DNA from: Acidovorax sp. HDW3
GTDB taxonomy: Bacteria > Pseudomonadota > Gammaproteobacteria > Burkholderiales > Burkholderiaceae_C
Direction of reading: 5' to 3'
Assembly: GCF_011303755.1 (NCBI RefSeq)
Contig: NZ_CP049885.1
Span: forward strand, 2,028,001-2,092,000
Length of the DNA: 64,000 nt
The notes beneath the pieces were generated by a model. It was not told where the DNA came from, searched no databases, and saw nothing but the letters and a program-made list of their open reading frames with translations. This document shows positions 17,416-26,305 of the stretch, piece by piece; the first letter of the stretch is position 1, and each line of letters begins with the position of its first letter. Made by a program: the position numbers and the translations under genes.

Positions 17416-19530
17416 TTACGGCAGATAATCCACCGGCACCGGATAGCTCAGATGGTTCTTGACCACCGCCTGATCGTTTTCACGCGACTGGTTGGGGTCG
17501 GCGCCGTTGCACCAGATGTCGGACTTGGGATGCTTGGTGCCCTGCGCGGTGATAACGCTGCAGGCGCTCTTGTCCACGATGCTTTCCCTGTTCGCCGGGC
17601 AGGCCGACAGTGCGCCAGTGCATTTGGCAAACTTCTCCTTGACCAGCATGGTGTAGACGTTGTCCTTCACGTCGGTGAAGCGCACCTTCAAAGGATAGGA
17701 GGGCACGGTGCCGACGCGAAAGCCACCAATCTGCCGGCCCACGGGCATGACCATGTCCTGTTTGTCCTGCTCGCAATTGGGGTCGGCCGCGTCGGCGCCG
17801 AGCGAGCACACGCCATACTTCTTGAGCATCTGGACGTTGAGCTTGCCGACGATGGACAGCGGCGTACCCAGCCCGACCGAGAAGCCGTCGGCGTAGTTGA
17901 ACGCCTTGTCGTTCTCCAGGCCCTGGGTGCCGCCCACGGTGAACACCAGCCCGTCGCCCACCTCGCTCATGAAGCCCACGGCGTCATCCACCGAGAAGCC
18001 GTAGGCGCTCATACCCAGATCGTCGTGGATCAGCTTGACGTAGGGGTTGAAGGCCAGCTTGGGATCGGCCTGCACGGCAGCCTGCTTGTAGTTGTATTGC
18101 AGGTCTTCGATGTAGAGCGTCTGCACGTAGGCGTGGTCGCGGCCATTGACGGTGGTCTTGGCCAACGGGTTGGCGTCCGCACCGCAGCCTTCGTTGTAGG
18201 GCACCCAGCCGTAGATGTGCTTGATGGCCTCCCAGAACTTGAACTCGGCCACGTGCGCCGGAATCTTGCGCGACCCCTCGGGCTCGCCCACGCACTGTTG
18301 GTTGGTGTACATCGCCAGGTACTGCTTGTGGTTCTGGGCGAAGAAGTCCTTGATGAGCGCCATCTCATCGCGCATGGCCTGCGGAGCGGGGCAGTCCTGG
18401 GGGTACTTCTTGCTGGTGTATTGCGAGATATCCTCGCTGCCCCAATCGACACACGAGCCCCACAGATCCTGGATGTTCTGCACCGCCTGGCCCCACTGCA
18501 TGTTGCGCTGCTCGCCGGGGGTGCATTGGCCGTCCAGGCATTTGAGCACCGTCAGCACAGGCGGATTCTTGCCGTCAGTGGGTTTGACGGGAACGTCCGG
18601 GTCTTCCAACAGGTAGCCACCACGCTGGGCAAAGATGTTGTAGCCGCCGGGCAGGCGCAGCTCGCTCATGTTGTAGAGCGGCCAGCCCTCGCCCAGGCTG
18701 CCAGGCTGGACGAAGCTGCGCAGCGTGGCTCGGAAATCGCCCAATTTCATGGCCGAGCCGCTGTAGCCAATGTAGGGATTACCGCGCACGCCAATCGCCA
18801 CGGGCATGTAGACATGATCGACGTAGGAGATGTTGTAGCCCACGTTCTCCGGCTTGAGCAGCGGCGTACTCTGCCCCGGCGGAATGATGGCGTCACCGAA
18901 GGTGTATTCCGACAGCTGCGCGAACACGTCTTCCTGGAACTGCACCGGGCTGGTGTAGGTGCTCAGCTTGCAGGCCGTGCCCGTGCCCTGGCAGATCACG
19001 TCGTCAGGGGTGGCCGTGGGCTTGTCTTCGCTGCCGCGCAGGCGCTTGTTGCGGTCGGCCAGCAGCACACGCCCGCCATTCCACCAGGTGATGTATTTGC
19101 CGGATGACAGTTCGCTGTAGAGCGGCAGCGTGAGGGTCACCGACGAACCGGGTGCAATGCCCTGGCCGTCGTTGACGTAGAGCTTGTAGACCGTGTCGGT
19201 GGCAATCGGGTCGTTGGTGCGCTTGCACGCCCGGACCCACTTGTTGTCCTTGTTCATGCTGGTGGCCAGCACAGGGTAAATGGGGCCTTCGGAATTGTTG
19301 TGGATGGTGATGGTCTTGGACGAAATCGGCACATCCTGGTTGTCATAGTCCTTGCAAACGATGGGCTTGTTAGCCTGGGGGGTGCCGGTGTCGGGCGGGG
19401 GGCCGGATGTGAGGGGGGGATTGCCGCCACCGCTGCCGCTGCCGCCGCAGGCCGTGAGAGAGAGCATGAGCGCCAGCGCGGCAGCGCTCGCGGGTCGCCG
19501 GGCCGCACCGTTCAAAATAGATGTGTACAT
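17416..19530 (-). CDS. large lipoprotein with possible thaumatin/GH64-like region
   Basis: A 704-residue lipoprotein: signal ending SLTACGG (Cys at 28), then a Gly/Pro/Thr-rich linker to about residue 55. Residues 70-165 (KTITIHNNSEGPIYPVL, ITWWNGGRVLLAD) and 230-305 (SYVDHVYMPVAIGVRGNPYI, MKLGDFRATLRSF, LPGGYNIFAQ) recall secreted beta-1,3-glucanase/thaumatin-like (GH64-type) proteins. About 13 cysteines suggest disulfides and an extracytoplasmic location. Catalytic residues were not identified, so activity on a glucan is only a possibility. First gene of the operon with the 977-residue lipoprotein; a predicted AraC operator lies 78 bp upstream of the ATG. Confidence 0.6.
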   Translation of the reverse strand: MYTSILNGAARRPASAAALALMLSLTACGGSGSGGGNPPLTSGPPPDTGTPQANKPIVCKDYDNQDVPISSKTITIHNNSEGPIYPVLATSMNKDNKWVRACKRTNDPIATDTVYKLYVNDGQGIAPGSSVTLTLPLYSELSSGKYITWWNGGRVLLADRNKRLRGSEDKPTATPDDVICQGTGTACKLSTYTSPVQFQEDVFAQLSEYTFGDAIIPPGQSTPLLKPENVGYNISYVDHVYMPVAIGVRGNPYIGYSGSAMKLGDFRATLRSFVQPGSLGEGWPLYNMSELRLPGGYNIFAQRGGYLLEDPDVPVKPTDGKNPPVLTVLKCLDGQCTPGEQRNMQWGQAVQNIQDLWGSCVDWGSEDISQYTSKKYPQDCPAPQAMRDEMALIKDFFAQNHKQYLAMYTNQQCVGEPEGSRKIPAHVAEFKFWEAIKHIYGWVPYNEGCGADANPLAKTTVNGRDHAYVQTLYIEDLQYNYKQAAVQADPKLAFNPYVKLIHDDLGMSAYGFSVDDAVGFMSEVGDGLVFTVGGTQGLENDKAFNYADGFSVGLGTPLSIVGKLNVQMLKKYGVCSLGADAADPNCEQDKQDMVMPVGRQIGGFRVGTVPSYPLKVRFTDVKDNVYTMLVKEKFAKCTGALSACPANRESIVDKSACSVITAQGTKHPKSDIWCNGADPNQSRENDQAVVKNHLSYPVPVDYLP

Positions 19531-19608
19531 GGCTTGAAACTCCTTGTTGATCGGACAGTTACGAATCTATGGAGAAACGGGCCACAGCAAGGACACAATC
19601 TGCGGTGC

Positions 19609-19637
19609 TGGCGTCCCAGGTTGAGGAAATGCGTCCC
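19609..19637 (-). promoter_or_regulatory. predicted AraC operator S1 (lipoprotein operon)
   Basis: Minus-strand reading: GGGACGC, 13 bases (ATTTCCTCAACCT), GGGACGC, then CA. The two direct half-sites start 20 bp apart, about two helical turns, as AraC dimers prefer. Almost the same 29 bp occur upstream of both island araC genes. Located 78 bp upstream of the 704-residue lipoprotein ATG, same direction as the gene. Confidence 0.65.
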
Positions 19638-19659
19638 ACCGGCTCGCCAAGCTCTTCTG

Positions 19660-21003
19660 TCAGAGCACCTCATCGAGCCAGTCCATGGAGACAGCGGCGG
19701 AATAGGCCAGATTGCCAATCTGGCAATGGCCGTCGGCGCCCTCATCAGCCGTGAACAGGTGCTGCGCCACCGGCCCAGCCACGGCGCTCAGAAAGCGTGC
19801 GCACTGCGCCTGCGGCTCCTGCCCCTCGCCGCTGCCCACCAGGGCCAGTGCCGGACAACGGATACGGCGCAGATCGGCGTCGGACACATGAAAATCCAAC
19901 AGCCGCTGGTAGGTCTGTTTGAAGCTGCCCTGCCCCATGCGCACCATCAGACTGCGCATCATCTCGCGCTGCTGCGGTCGGATGGCGGTATCGGGGATGT
20001 GCTCCAGGTCAGCCAGGCGGATGTCCTCGGCGTCGGGCCACTGCGCCGGGTCGAAGCCGACGAACGACACCATGTAAGCGTGCAGATCAACGATGGGCGA
20101 ATTGGCGATCAGCGCGCGAATGCGCGGCTCATTCGCCGCCATGCGCGTGGCGAAATAGCCGCCGTAGCTGATGCCCATGAGGGCCACACGGCGCGGATCG
20201 GTGCCCCGGCGCGCCAGCAGGAAGTCCAGCGCCGCACGGGCAACGACCTCGTACTCCGGCACAAAGGCCAGGCCGGGGTACCAGCGCAGCGTATCCATCT
20301 GCCCCGGCCCCGTCACCAGCAACAGGTGGTAGCCGCGCTCAAGTGCCGCGCGGCCGTAGGCCAGCCAGGTTTCCTCCAGCGTGCCGTCGTAGCCGCTAAT
20401 GACGATCAGCGTCTTGCCCCGTCTGCGCCCCGCCTGTGGCGCGCGGAAGTAGTACGCGGGCAGCAGCTTGTCAGCAAAAGGCAGGACTACTTCCTCGCAC
20501 GCCAGTTCGGGGGCGCACAGCATCGCCGCCAGAAAGCACTCGCGGCTCTTGAGGCCCAGCGCCGCGTGGCGCGGGTCCAGCACGCCACAGTAGTACTCGG
20601 CGGCACGGTAGTTGTTGCAAGCCACCAGGTACTGATCGCGCGCACTCAGCGCATGGCCGCGCCGCGCGCGCGCTTGCGCATCCTCCTCCTGGCGCATGGC
20701 GGCGGCGGAAAACTCGTTCATCCAGCTCACAGGCTGGCCGTTCTGGATGCGCTGCGCCAGCGCCAAGCACTCGCCCACAGAGGCCCCGCCATAGCGCGTG
20801 GCACCAAGCTGGCGCATGAGCTGGAAGTCCATCTCGGCATCGGCAAAACCGGCCACACGCGTCACACCGCGCTCCGTGCTGCCGGGCTGCACCACAGCTG
20901 CTTGAGTCCACGCCGGGTGCGCCAGCAGAGGCAACGCCAGCCCGGCAGCGGCGCCCACCATGAAACCGCGCCGCTGCGCCAATGGCTTGTCGTAGGGATT
21001 CAT
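19660..21003 (-). CDS. alpha/beta hydrolase (FrsA / pseudooxynicotine-hydrolase-like)
   Basis: A 447-residue serine hydrolase with a helical N-terminal cap. The nucleophile motif is GISYGG, an acid is likely in ALVGSGEGQE, and the His is in ADGHCQIGN. The cap-plus-core layout and ISGYDGTLEETW resemble FrsA and 2,6-dihydroxypseudooxynicotine hydrolase, which cleave C-C or ester bonds. N-terminus QRRGFMVGAAAGLALPLLAH is a possible Tat-type signal, implying export. It starts 3 bp after the upstream araC stop codon (21007), so the two are translationally linked and it may modify or destroy the ligand sensed by that regulator (inference). Confidence 0.78.
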   Translation of the reverse strand: MNPYDKPLAQRRGFMVGAAAGLALPLLAHPAWTQAAVVQPGSTERGVTRVAGFADAEMDFQLMRQLGATRYGGASVGECLALAQRIQNGQPVSWMNEFSAAAMRQEEDAQARARRGHALSARDQYLVACNNYRAAEYYCGVLDPRHAALGLKSRECFLAAMLCAPELACEEVVLPFADKLLPAYYFRAPQAGRRRGKTLIVISGYDGTLEETWLAYGRAALERGYHLLLVTGPGQMDTLRWYPGLAFVPEYEVVARAALDFLLARRGTDPRRVALMGISYGGYFATRMAANEPRIRALIANSPIVDLHAYMVSFVGFDPAQWPDAEDIRLADLEHIPDTAIRPQQREMMRSLMVRMGQGSFKQTYQRLLDFHVSDADLRRIRCPALALVGSGEGQEPQAQCARFLSAVAGPVAQHLFTADEGADGHCQIGNLAYSAAVSMDWLDEVL

Positions 21004-21006
21004 CGT

Positions 21007-21993
21007 TCAACTCCGTCCGTGCTGGGCACCCATGTGTGCCCGTTGATGCCATTCAGTGGGCGAGAGCCCAAAACGCGTGCGAAACAGCTTGCTAAAACCC
21101 GAGGCATCGGCGAAGCCACAGCGCCACGCCAGCGCGCCCACGTTCAGCTTCTGGGTTTGTGCGAGCAACCCCTGGGCGTGCTGCAGACGAATGTCGCGCA
21201 ACACACCCATCACCGTCTGGCCCTGCGCCGCAAAGGCCTCGTACAACCGCGTGCGCGAGCAGCCCGCACCGCACGCTATCGCAGCCGCATCCAGGTCATG
21301 CCGGTGCGCCTGCTGCTCCATGAAGCGCAGCGCCGCCGCATGACGGCCCGCGTGCAAACTCTCGGCCCAATCGGGCAAATCGGCAGCCGCCCCCTGGCGA
21401 CCCAGATTACGCAGCATGAGCAGCGCCAGCGCGCGCGTGGCGTCAAGCAGATCCGCATATTCGGCGATGTCCATCGCACCATGACGCAGCAGCAGGGCCG
21501 CATGATGCATCTGGCTCGACAGCGCTGGCGCCAGCGCACAGCGTGCGCTGAGCAGCTGAGTGACGGGCTCGCATCCAAGCGCAGCGAACACATCCTGGCG
21601 CGGTAGAACGAGGAAAACCTGGCTCGCACCCTGCTCCCAGCAATACGTGTCCGCCTGCTGGGGTACGCACAGGCTCAGCGCACCCGGCCCTTTGCGCGGA
21701 TAGGCCCAGGGCAACAGATAGCCCGACTGCAGCAGCGTCAGCACCACCATGTCATCGGACTGCGCACGCTGCGAGCCGGTGCGCATCTCGTAGGCCGATG
21801 AGCGCGTGGCGCCCAGGGTGCAGGCGCTGCTGGACAGGGTACTCAGCTCAGCCTCTAGCGGCACCTCGGGTGCGGGACGAAAGTCCACCCAGCGGTGCGC
21901 GATCTCGCGCCACGCCTCATGGCGCAGCGCAGGCTCCACGTCGGCCGAGAAACGGCGCTCCAGAACGCAGGCGGGCGATATGGGATGCAACAT
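21007..21993 (-). CDS. AraC-family transcriptional regulator, tandem paralogue 1
   Basis: A 328-residue regulator with an N-terminal ligand-binding domain of the AraC_binding_2 type and a C-terminal double helix-turn-helix: ACGAGCSRTRLYEAFAAQG is the first, LAWRCGFADASGFSKLFR the second, ending FGLSPTEWHQRA. ATG at 21993 (MLHPISPACVLERR) is chosen because it aligns with the start of the neighbouring paralogue; a longer open frame exists. The C-terminal half is nearly identical to paralogue 2 (22095-23084) while the sensor domains differ widely. Operator S2 stands 43 bp upstream, pointing to autoregulation. Confidence 0.88.
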   Translation of the reverse strand: MLHPISPACVLERRFSADVEPALRHEAWREIAHRWVDFRPAPEVPLEAELSTLSSSACTLGATRSSAYEMRTGSQRAQSDDMVVLTLLQSGYLLPWAYPRKGPGALSLCVPQQADTYCWEQGASQVFLVLPRQDVFAALGCEPVTQLLSARCALAPALSSQMHHAALLLRHGAMDIAEYADLLDATRALALLMLRNLGRQGAAADLPDWAESLHAGRHAAALRFMEQQAHRHDLDAAAIACGAGCSRTRLYEAFAAQGQTVMGVLRDIRLQHAQGLLAQTQKLNVGALAWRCGFADASGFSKLFRTRFGLSPTEWHQRAHMGAQHGRS

Positions 21994-22036
21994 GGAGCAC
22001 AGTGTAGGAACGCCGCGCCGCCCCGTAGGCTCGCGC

Positions 22037-22065
22037 GGGACGCATTCCCACAACCTGGGACACCA
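22037..22065 (+). promoter_or_regulatory. predicted AraC operator S2 (araC paralogue 1)
   Basis: GGGACGC, ATTCCCACAACCT, GGGACAC, then CA, on the plus strand. It lies 43 bp upstream of the minus-strand start at 21993, in the opposite direction to that of S1 relative to its gene. Confidence 0.65.
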
Positions 22066-22094
22066 TCCATCTCAGGATGGCTCAGGCCGTGTGT

Positions 22095-23084
22095 TCAGCG
22101 CATCCAAGCACGCTGGTGCCACTCGGTGGGCGAGAGCCCAAAGCGCGCGCGAAACAGCTTGCTGAAGTCCGACGGATTGGCAAAACCACAGCGCCACGCC
22201 AGCCCACCCACGTGCAACCGGGCACTCTGCTCTATGCCGCGCCGCGCGCGCTGCAAACGCAGCTCGCGCAGTGCGCCCATCACCGTCTGACCCTGCGCAG
22301 CGAAGGCCTCGTACAGCCGCGTGCGTGAGCAGCCCGCCCCGCGTGCTATTAAAGCCGCATCCAAGTCATGCCGGTGCGCCTGCTGCTCCATAAAACGCAG
22401 CGCCGCCGCATGGCGGCCCGCGTGCAGACATTCGTTCAAATCAGGCAGGTCGGCAACCTCGCCCTGGCGCGCCAGGTTACGCAGCATGAGCAACGCCAAC
22501 GCGCGCGTGGCATCGAGCACACCGCCATATTCCACGGTATCGAGCTGCCCAGGCCGGCGCACCACCAGCGCCAAGTGACCGAGCTGACTTGCCAACATGG
22601 GCGCCAACGCGCAGCGCTGCGGAAGCAGCAGCGTATTGCCAGGCTTGTACCCCAGCGTATCCCACACCAGGCGGCGCGGCAGCGCCAGATAGGTCTGGCG
22701 CGCGCCCGTGCCCCATTGGTAGCAGCCGGGCTGCTCAGGGACGTACATGCCCAACATGCCCGCCGTGACGTGTTGGTGCTCGCCGGGGGCAGCGTTCAAA
22801 CGCATCTCCCCGGACTGCAGGAGCGACAGCACCACCATATCCTCCGCCGGGGGGACGTGCTGCGGGCCAGTGCGCATTTCATACGCGGTCGAACGCTTGG
22901 TGCCAAAGAAGCTGCTTTGACCACGCAGCAGGGACCAGGAGGCATCGAGCTCTTCGCTCGGCGACAGGGGCTGAACATCCACCCAGTTGTGCGCTACGTC
23001 GCGCCAGTAATCCAGGCGAATAGCCGGATCGACTTGGCTGGAAGACCAATGCTCCAGCACGCAGGGCGTGGGGGTAGGTGTCAT
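22095..23084 (-). CDS. AraC-family transcriptional regulator, tandem paralogue 2
   Basis: A 329-residue regulator, same architecture as paralogue 1. From about residue 195 on the two proteins are almost the same (HAGRHAAALRFMEQQAHRHD, GAGCSRTRLYEAFAAQGQTV), while the first 190 residues share only scattered positions such as AYEMRTG and DMVVL. This implies duplication with a diverged sensor, or gene conversion of the DNA-binding part. Both should bind the same sites. Operator S3 lies 57 bp upstream. Separated from paralogue 1 by 101 bp. Confidence 0.88.
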   Translation of the reverse strand: MTPTPTPCVLEHWSSSQVDPAIRLDYWRDVAHNWVDVQPLSPSEELDASWSLLRGQSSFFGTKRSTAYEMRTGPQHVPPAEDMVVLSLLQSGEMRLNAAPGEHQHVTAGMLGMYVPEQPGCYQWGTGARQTYLALPRRLVWDTLGYKPGNTLLLPQRCALAPMLASQLGHLALVVRRPGQLDTVEYGGVLDATRALALLMLRNLARQGEVADLPDLNECLHAGRHAAALRFMEQQAHRHDLDAALIARGAGCSRTRLYEAFAAQGQTVMGALRELRLQRARRGIEQSARLHVGGLAWRCGFANPSDFSKLFRARFGLSPTEWHQRAWMR

Positions 23085-23141
23085 GGTGGCAAATTGTAGG
23101 CAGCGACAGGCCGCAATGACCTACCGCACGCCCCCCACGAT

Positions 23142-23170
23142 GGGACACATTGCCTGAACCTGGGACGCCA
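23142..23170 (+). promoter_or_regulatory. predicted AraC operator S3 (araC paralogue 2)
   Basis: GGGACAC, ATTGCCTGAACCT, GGGACGC, then CA, on the plus strand, 57 bp upstream of the paralogue 2 ATG and 45 bp from the ppc stop codon. Confidence 0.65.
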
Positions 23171-23215
23171 ACACCCAAGATACCGAGACACGCTGACGCA
23201 GCCGCGCCCGCCCGC

Positions 23216-26047
23216 TCAACCCGTGTTGCGCAGCCCCGCCGCAATGCCGTTGATGCAGATGTGGATACCCGTCTGCACGCGCTCGTCGCCCTGGCCGGCG
23301 CGCCAACGGCGCACCAGCTCGACCTGCAGGTGGTGCAGCGGGTCGATGTAGGGGAAACGGTGGCGGATGGAGCGCGCCAGCGCCGTGTTCGCCGCCAGGC
23401 GCTGGCGCTCGCCGGTGATGCGTTCGAGCGCCTCGGTCGTGCGCTGCCACTCGGCCTCGATGGCGGCAAACACTTTCTTGCGCAGGCGCGCGTCCGGCAC
23501 CAGCTCGCTGTAGCGCGACGCCAGGGCCAGGTCGCTCTTGGCCAGCACCATGTCCATGTTCGACAGCAGGGTGCTGAAGAACGGCCAGTGGCGGACCATC
23601 TTGCGCAGCAGCGCCCACTGCGCCTTGGGGTCTTTGCCCGGCATATCCACAAACGCCTGCACGGCGCTGCCAAAGCCGTACCAGCCCGGCAGCGTCAGGC
23701 GGCACTGGCCCCAGCTAAAGCCCCAGGGGATGGCGCGCAGGTCTTCGATGCGCTGGCTGGCCTTGCGGCTCGCGGGGCGCGAGCCGATGTTGAGCTCGGC
23801 AATTTCGCGGATCGGCGTGGCGTTGAAGAAGTAGTCGGTAAAGCCCGGCGTCTCGTACACCAGGGCGCGGTAGGCCGCCATGCTGTGCTGCGACAGCTGC
23901 TCGGCGGCCTGCAGGAAAGCGGGCGTGGCCGGCTTGGTCGGCTGCAAGAGCGTGGCTTCGAGCGTGGCGGCGACCAGGGTTTCGAGGTTGCGCCGGCCGA
24001 TCTCGGGGTTGGCGTACTTGGAGGCGATGACCTCGCCCTGCTCCGTCAGGCGGATCTGCCCGCGCACCGTGCCCGGGGGCTGCGCCAAGATGGCCTGGTA
24101 GCTCGGGCCGCCGCCACGCCCAACGGTGCCGCCCCGGCCATGGAACATGCGCAGGCGCACGCCCGGCAGCTCGTCGAACAGCGCCACCAGCGCGATCTCG
24201 GCGCGGTACAGCTCCCAGTTGCTGGTGAAGATGCCGCCGTCCTTGTTGCTGTCGCTGTAGCCGAGCATGATGTCCTGCTCGCCGCCGCTGCGCCGCAGCA
24301 TGTCGGCCACGCCCGGCAGGTCGTAGAAGGCGCGCATGATGGGCGCGGCGTTGCGCAGGTCGTCGATGGTCTCGAACAGCGGCACGACGATCAGGTCGGC
24401 CTGCGCATCCTCGCCCAGCTGGCCGTGCAGCAGGCCCACTTCCTTTTGCAGCAGCAGCACTTCGAGCAGGTCGCTCACCGTTTCGGTGTGGCTGATGATG
24501 TAGTGGCGAATCGCCTCGTGGCCGTAGCGTGCGCGCAGCTGCTGCGCGGCTTCAAAAATGGCCAGCTCGCTGCACGTCAGCGGCGAATACTGCGCGCCAA
24601 CGACGCGCAGCGGCCGCGCGTCCTGCAGCAGGCGCAGCAGCAGGCTGCGCCGCGCCTCCTCGCCCAGGCTGGCGTAGTCTTCTTCGACGCGCGCCGTTGC
24701 CAGCAGCTCGGCGATCACGGCCTCGTGCTGGTCCGAGCTTTGGCGCAGATCGACCGTCGCCAGGTGAAAGCCGAACACTTCGACCGCCCGGATCAGCGGG
24801 TGCAGGCGCTGCACGGCCAGCAGCCCGCCCTGGTGCGACTGCAGCGAATCTTCGATCACGCGCAGGTCGGCCAAAAAGGCAGCGGCATCGGGGTAAGGGT
24901 TTTGCGGCGCCACCGCGTGGCGTGCGGCCTCGGTGCCGGTCAGCGCCTTGAGCGTCGCCGCCAGGCGCGCGTACACCCCGGTCAGGGCGCGGCGGTAGGG
25001 CTCGTCCTGGCGGTGCGCGTTGCCGTCGGGCGAGCGTTCGGCCAGGGCCTGCATCGCCGGCCCGATGGACACCAGGCGCGCCGACAGCGACAGCTCGCCG
25101 CCCAGGTAGTGCACCTGCGTCAGGTAGTGGCGCAGGGCCACGCTGGCCTGGCGCGTGAGCGCCAGCTGCAAGGTCTCGGCGGTCACATTCGGGTTGCCGT
25201 CGCGGTCGCCGCCAATCCACTGCCCCATGCGCAAGAAGCTGTGCACCGGCGCGCCGCCGAGTTCCTGCTCCAGCGCGGCGTAGATTTTGGGAATCTCGCC
25301 CAAGAAGGTGGCCTCGTAGTACGACAGCGCGTTCTCGATCTCATCGGCCACGGTGAGCTTGGAGTAGCGCAGCAGGCGCGTCTGCCACAGCTGCAGCACG
25401 CGGGTGTAGAGCTGGGCCTCGTTGTGCGCCAGCTCGCGCGGCGTGAGGGCGTCGCGCGCGCTGTTGTAGAGCTGGGCGCGCTCGGCAATGGCATCGCGCT
25501 CGGCCAGCAGCTGGGCAATGTCGCGCTCGGCCACCAAAATGCTCTGGCGCTGCACCTCGGTCGGGTGCGCCGTCAGCACCGGGGCGACGTAGCTCTGCGC
25601 CAGCGCCTGCACCACCTGTTCGGGGGCAATGCCGGCCCAGCGCAGGCGCGAGAGCGCCACCTCGATGCTGCCCTCCTGCTGGCTGCCCAGGCGCTCGTGC
25701 ACCACGCGGCGGCGGATGTGGTGGCGGTCCTCGGCCAGGTTGGCCAGGTGGGAAAAATAGGTGAAGGCGCGGATCACGCTCACTGTCTGGTCGGCGCTCA
25801 GGCCCTTGAGCAGTTTTTTCAGCGCCTTGTCGGCCTCCTGGTCGGCGTCGCGGCGAAACGCCACCGACAGCTGGCGCACCTGCTCGACCAGGGCAAAGGC
25901 GACCTCGCCTTCTTGCGCGCGGATCACGTCGCCCAGAATGCGCCCGAGCAGGCGGATGTCCTGGATCAACGGCAAGTCCTTGTCGCTCTTGCGCGGCGAC
26001 GCCTCGGGGGCGGGAGCAGCGCTCTCGAGAGGGGTGGCTCGGGCCAT
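23216..26047 (-). CDS. ppc: phosphoenolpyruvate carboxylase
   Basis: Carboxylates PEP to oxaloacetate, an anaplerotic step. At 943 residues it has normal length. Catalytic motifs: [13 protein letters not shown] (His), [24 protein letters not shown]-type region ([14 protein letters not shown]), and the Gly-rich [17 protein letters not shown] at 26047 is chosen because AGGAGA stands 9 bp upstream; an in-frame ATG at 26080 lacks this. The last 16 codons are duplicated at 12082-12130, so the present 3' end may have been brought by the island. Divergent from hemC, with palindromic element B between. Confidence 0.97.
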   Translation of the reverse strand: MARATPLESAAPAPEASPRKSDKDLPLIQDIRLLGRILGDVIRAQEGEVAFALVEQVRQLSVAFRRDADQEADKALKKLLKGLSADQTVSVIRAFTYFSHLANLAEDRHHIRRRVVHERLGSQQEGSIEVALSRLRWAGIAPEQVVQALAQSYVAPVLTAHPTEVQRQSILVAERDIAQLLAERDAIAERAQLYNSARDALTPRELAHNEAQLYTRVLQLWQTRLLRYSKLTVADEIENALSYYEATFLGEIPKIYAALEQELGGAPVHSFLRMGQWIGGDRDGNPNVTAETLQLALTRQASVALRHYLTQVHYLGGELSLSARLVSIGPAMQALAERSPDGNAHRQDEPYRRALTGVYARLAATLKALTGTEAARHAVAPQNPYPDAAAFLADLRVIEDSLQSHQGGLLAVQRLHPLIRAVEVFGFHLATVDLRQSSDQHEAVIAELLATARVEEDYASLGEEARRSLLLRLLQDARPLRVVGAQYSPLTCSELAIFEAAQQLRARYGHEAIRHYIISHTETVSDLLEVLLLQKEVGLLHGQLGEDAQADLIVVPLFETIDDLRNAAPIMRAFYDLPGVADMLRRSGGEQDIMLGYSDSNKDGGIFTSNWELYRAEIALVALFDELPGVRLRMFHGRGGTVGRGGGPSYQAILAQPPGTVRGQIRLTEQGEVIASKYANPEIGRRNLETLVAATLEATLLQPTKPATPAFLQAAEQLSQHSMAAYRALVYETPGFTDYFFNATPIREIAELNIGSRPASRKASQRIEDLRAIPWGFSWGQCRLTLPGWYGFGSAVQAFVDMPGKDPKAQWALLRKMVRHWPFFSTLLSNMDMVLAKSDLALASRYSELVPDARLRKKVFAAIEAEWQRTTEALERITGERQRLAANTALARSIRHRFPYIDPLHHLQVELVRRWRAGQGDERVQTGIHICINGIAAGLRNTG
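23218..23266 (-). repeat. 49-bp direct repeat inside the ppc 3' end (proximal island boundary)
   Basis: The intact partner of the 12082-12130 copy; encodes the ppc C-terminus [16 protein letters not shown]. Sequences on both sides differ from those around the other copy, so 49 bp is the full exact match. Confidence 0.85.
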
Positions 26048-26100
26048 GGTCTGCAGTCTCCTGTTAGGGGTTTTCACCATGCTAGCATCCCCTTTTGGCC

Positions 26101-26276
26101 TTAGAGCGTGTTTACGATCTCCTCATGGTGTCCGTTGCCCCGCAAAAGCGGTGGCTGCAAGGCGCAAAGCGCAGCCGGGCTGGTGGCCCGGCGAGTATTT
26201 GCAACGCCGCAGGCGCCGCTTTTGCGGGGCAACCCTTCGGGCAAGGCAGCATGAGGAGACCGTAAACACGCTCTTA
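26101..26276. repeat. long palindromic element B (176 bp)
   Basis: Ends read GAGCGTGTTTACG on the left and CGTAAACACGCTC on the right, extended by ATCTCCTCAT / ATGAGGAGAC. The core GCTGCAAGGCG, AAAGCGCAGC and ATTTGCAACGCCGCAG equals that of element A, while the tip hairpin is CCGGGC-TGGTG-GCCCGG instead of CAATAGC/GCTATTG. It occupies most of the ppc-hemC divergent spacer, so the hemC promoter lies in or beyond it. Confidence 0.75.
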
Positions 26277-26305
26277 CTGCCCAGCGCCTCCATGAAAGTT
26301 TCTGC

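Larger units (their letters stand above)
12082..23266. mobile_element. accessory island bounded by direct repeats of the ppc 3' end
   Basis: The 49-bp exact repeats at 12082-12130 and 23218-23266 enclose a beta-lactamase-like gene, two giant lipoprotein genes, a hydrolase, two tandem AraC regulators and an IS110-type remnant next to the left repeat. The geometry is that of a site-specifically integrated island that restores the 3' end of its target gene. No integrase, relaxase or phage gene is seen, so the element is degraded, mobilised in trans, or formed by homologous recombination. Island status is inference from the repeats. Confidence 0.6.

Noticed and set aside
15529-19107. 1192-codon open frame on the plus strand
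   Set aside because: It is antisense to both large lipoprotein genes, which have signal peptides and lipoboxes on the minus strand; it results from GC-rich codon use and is rich in His/Gln/Gly without domains.
12131-23217. integrase or relaxase within the island
   Set aside because: None of the open frames shows integrase, recombinase or relaxase motifs; only a transposase tail is present.
23150-26104. 984-codon open frame on the plus strand
   Set aside because: Antisense shadow of ppc, whose catalytic motifs are clear on the minus strand.
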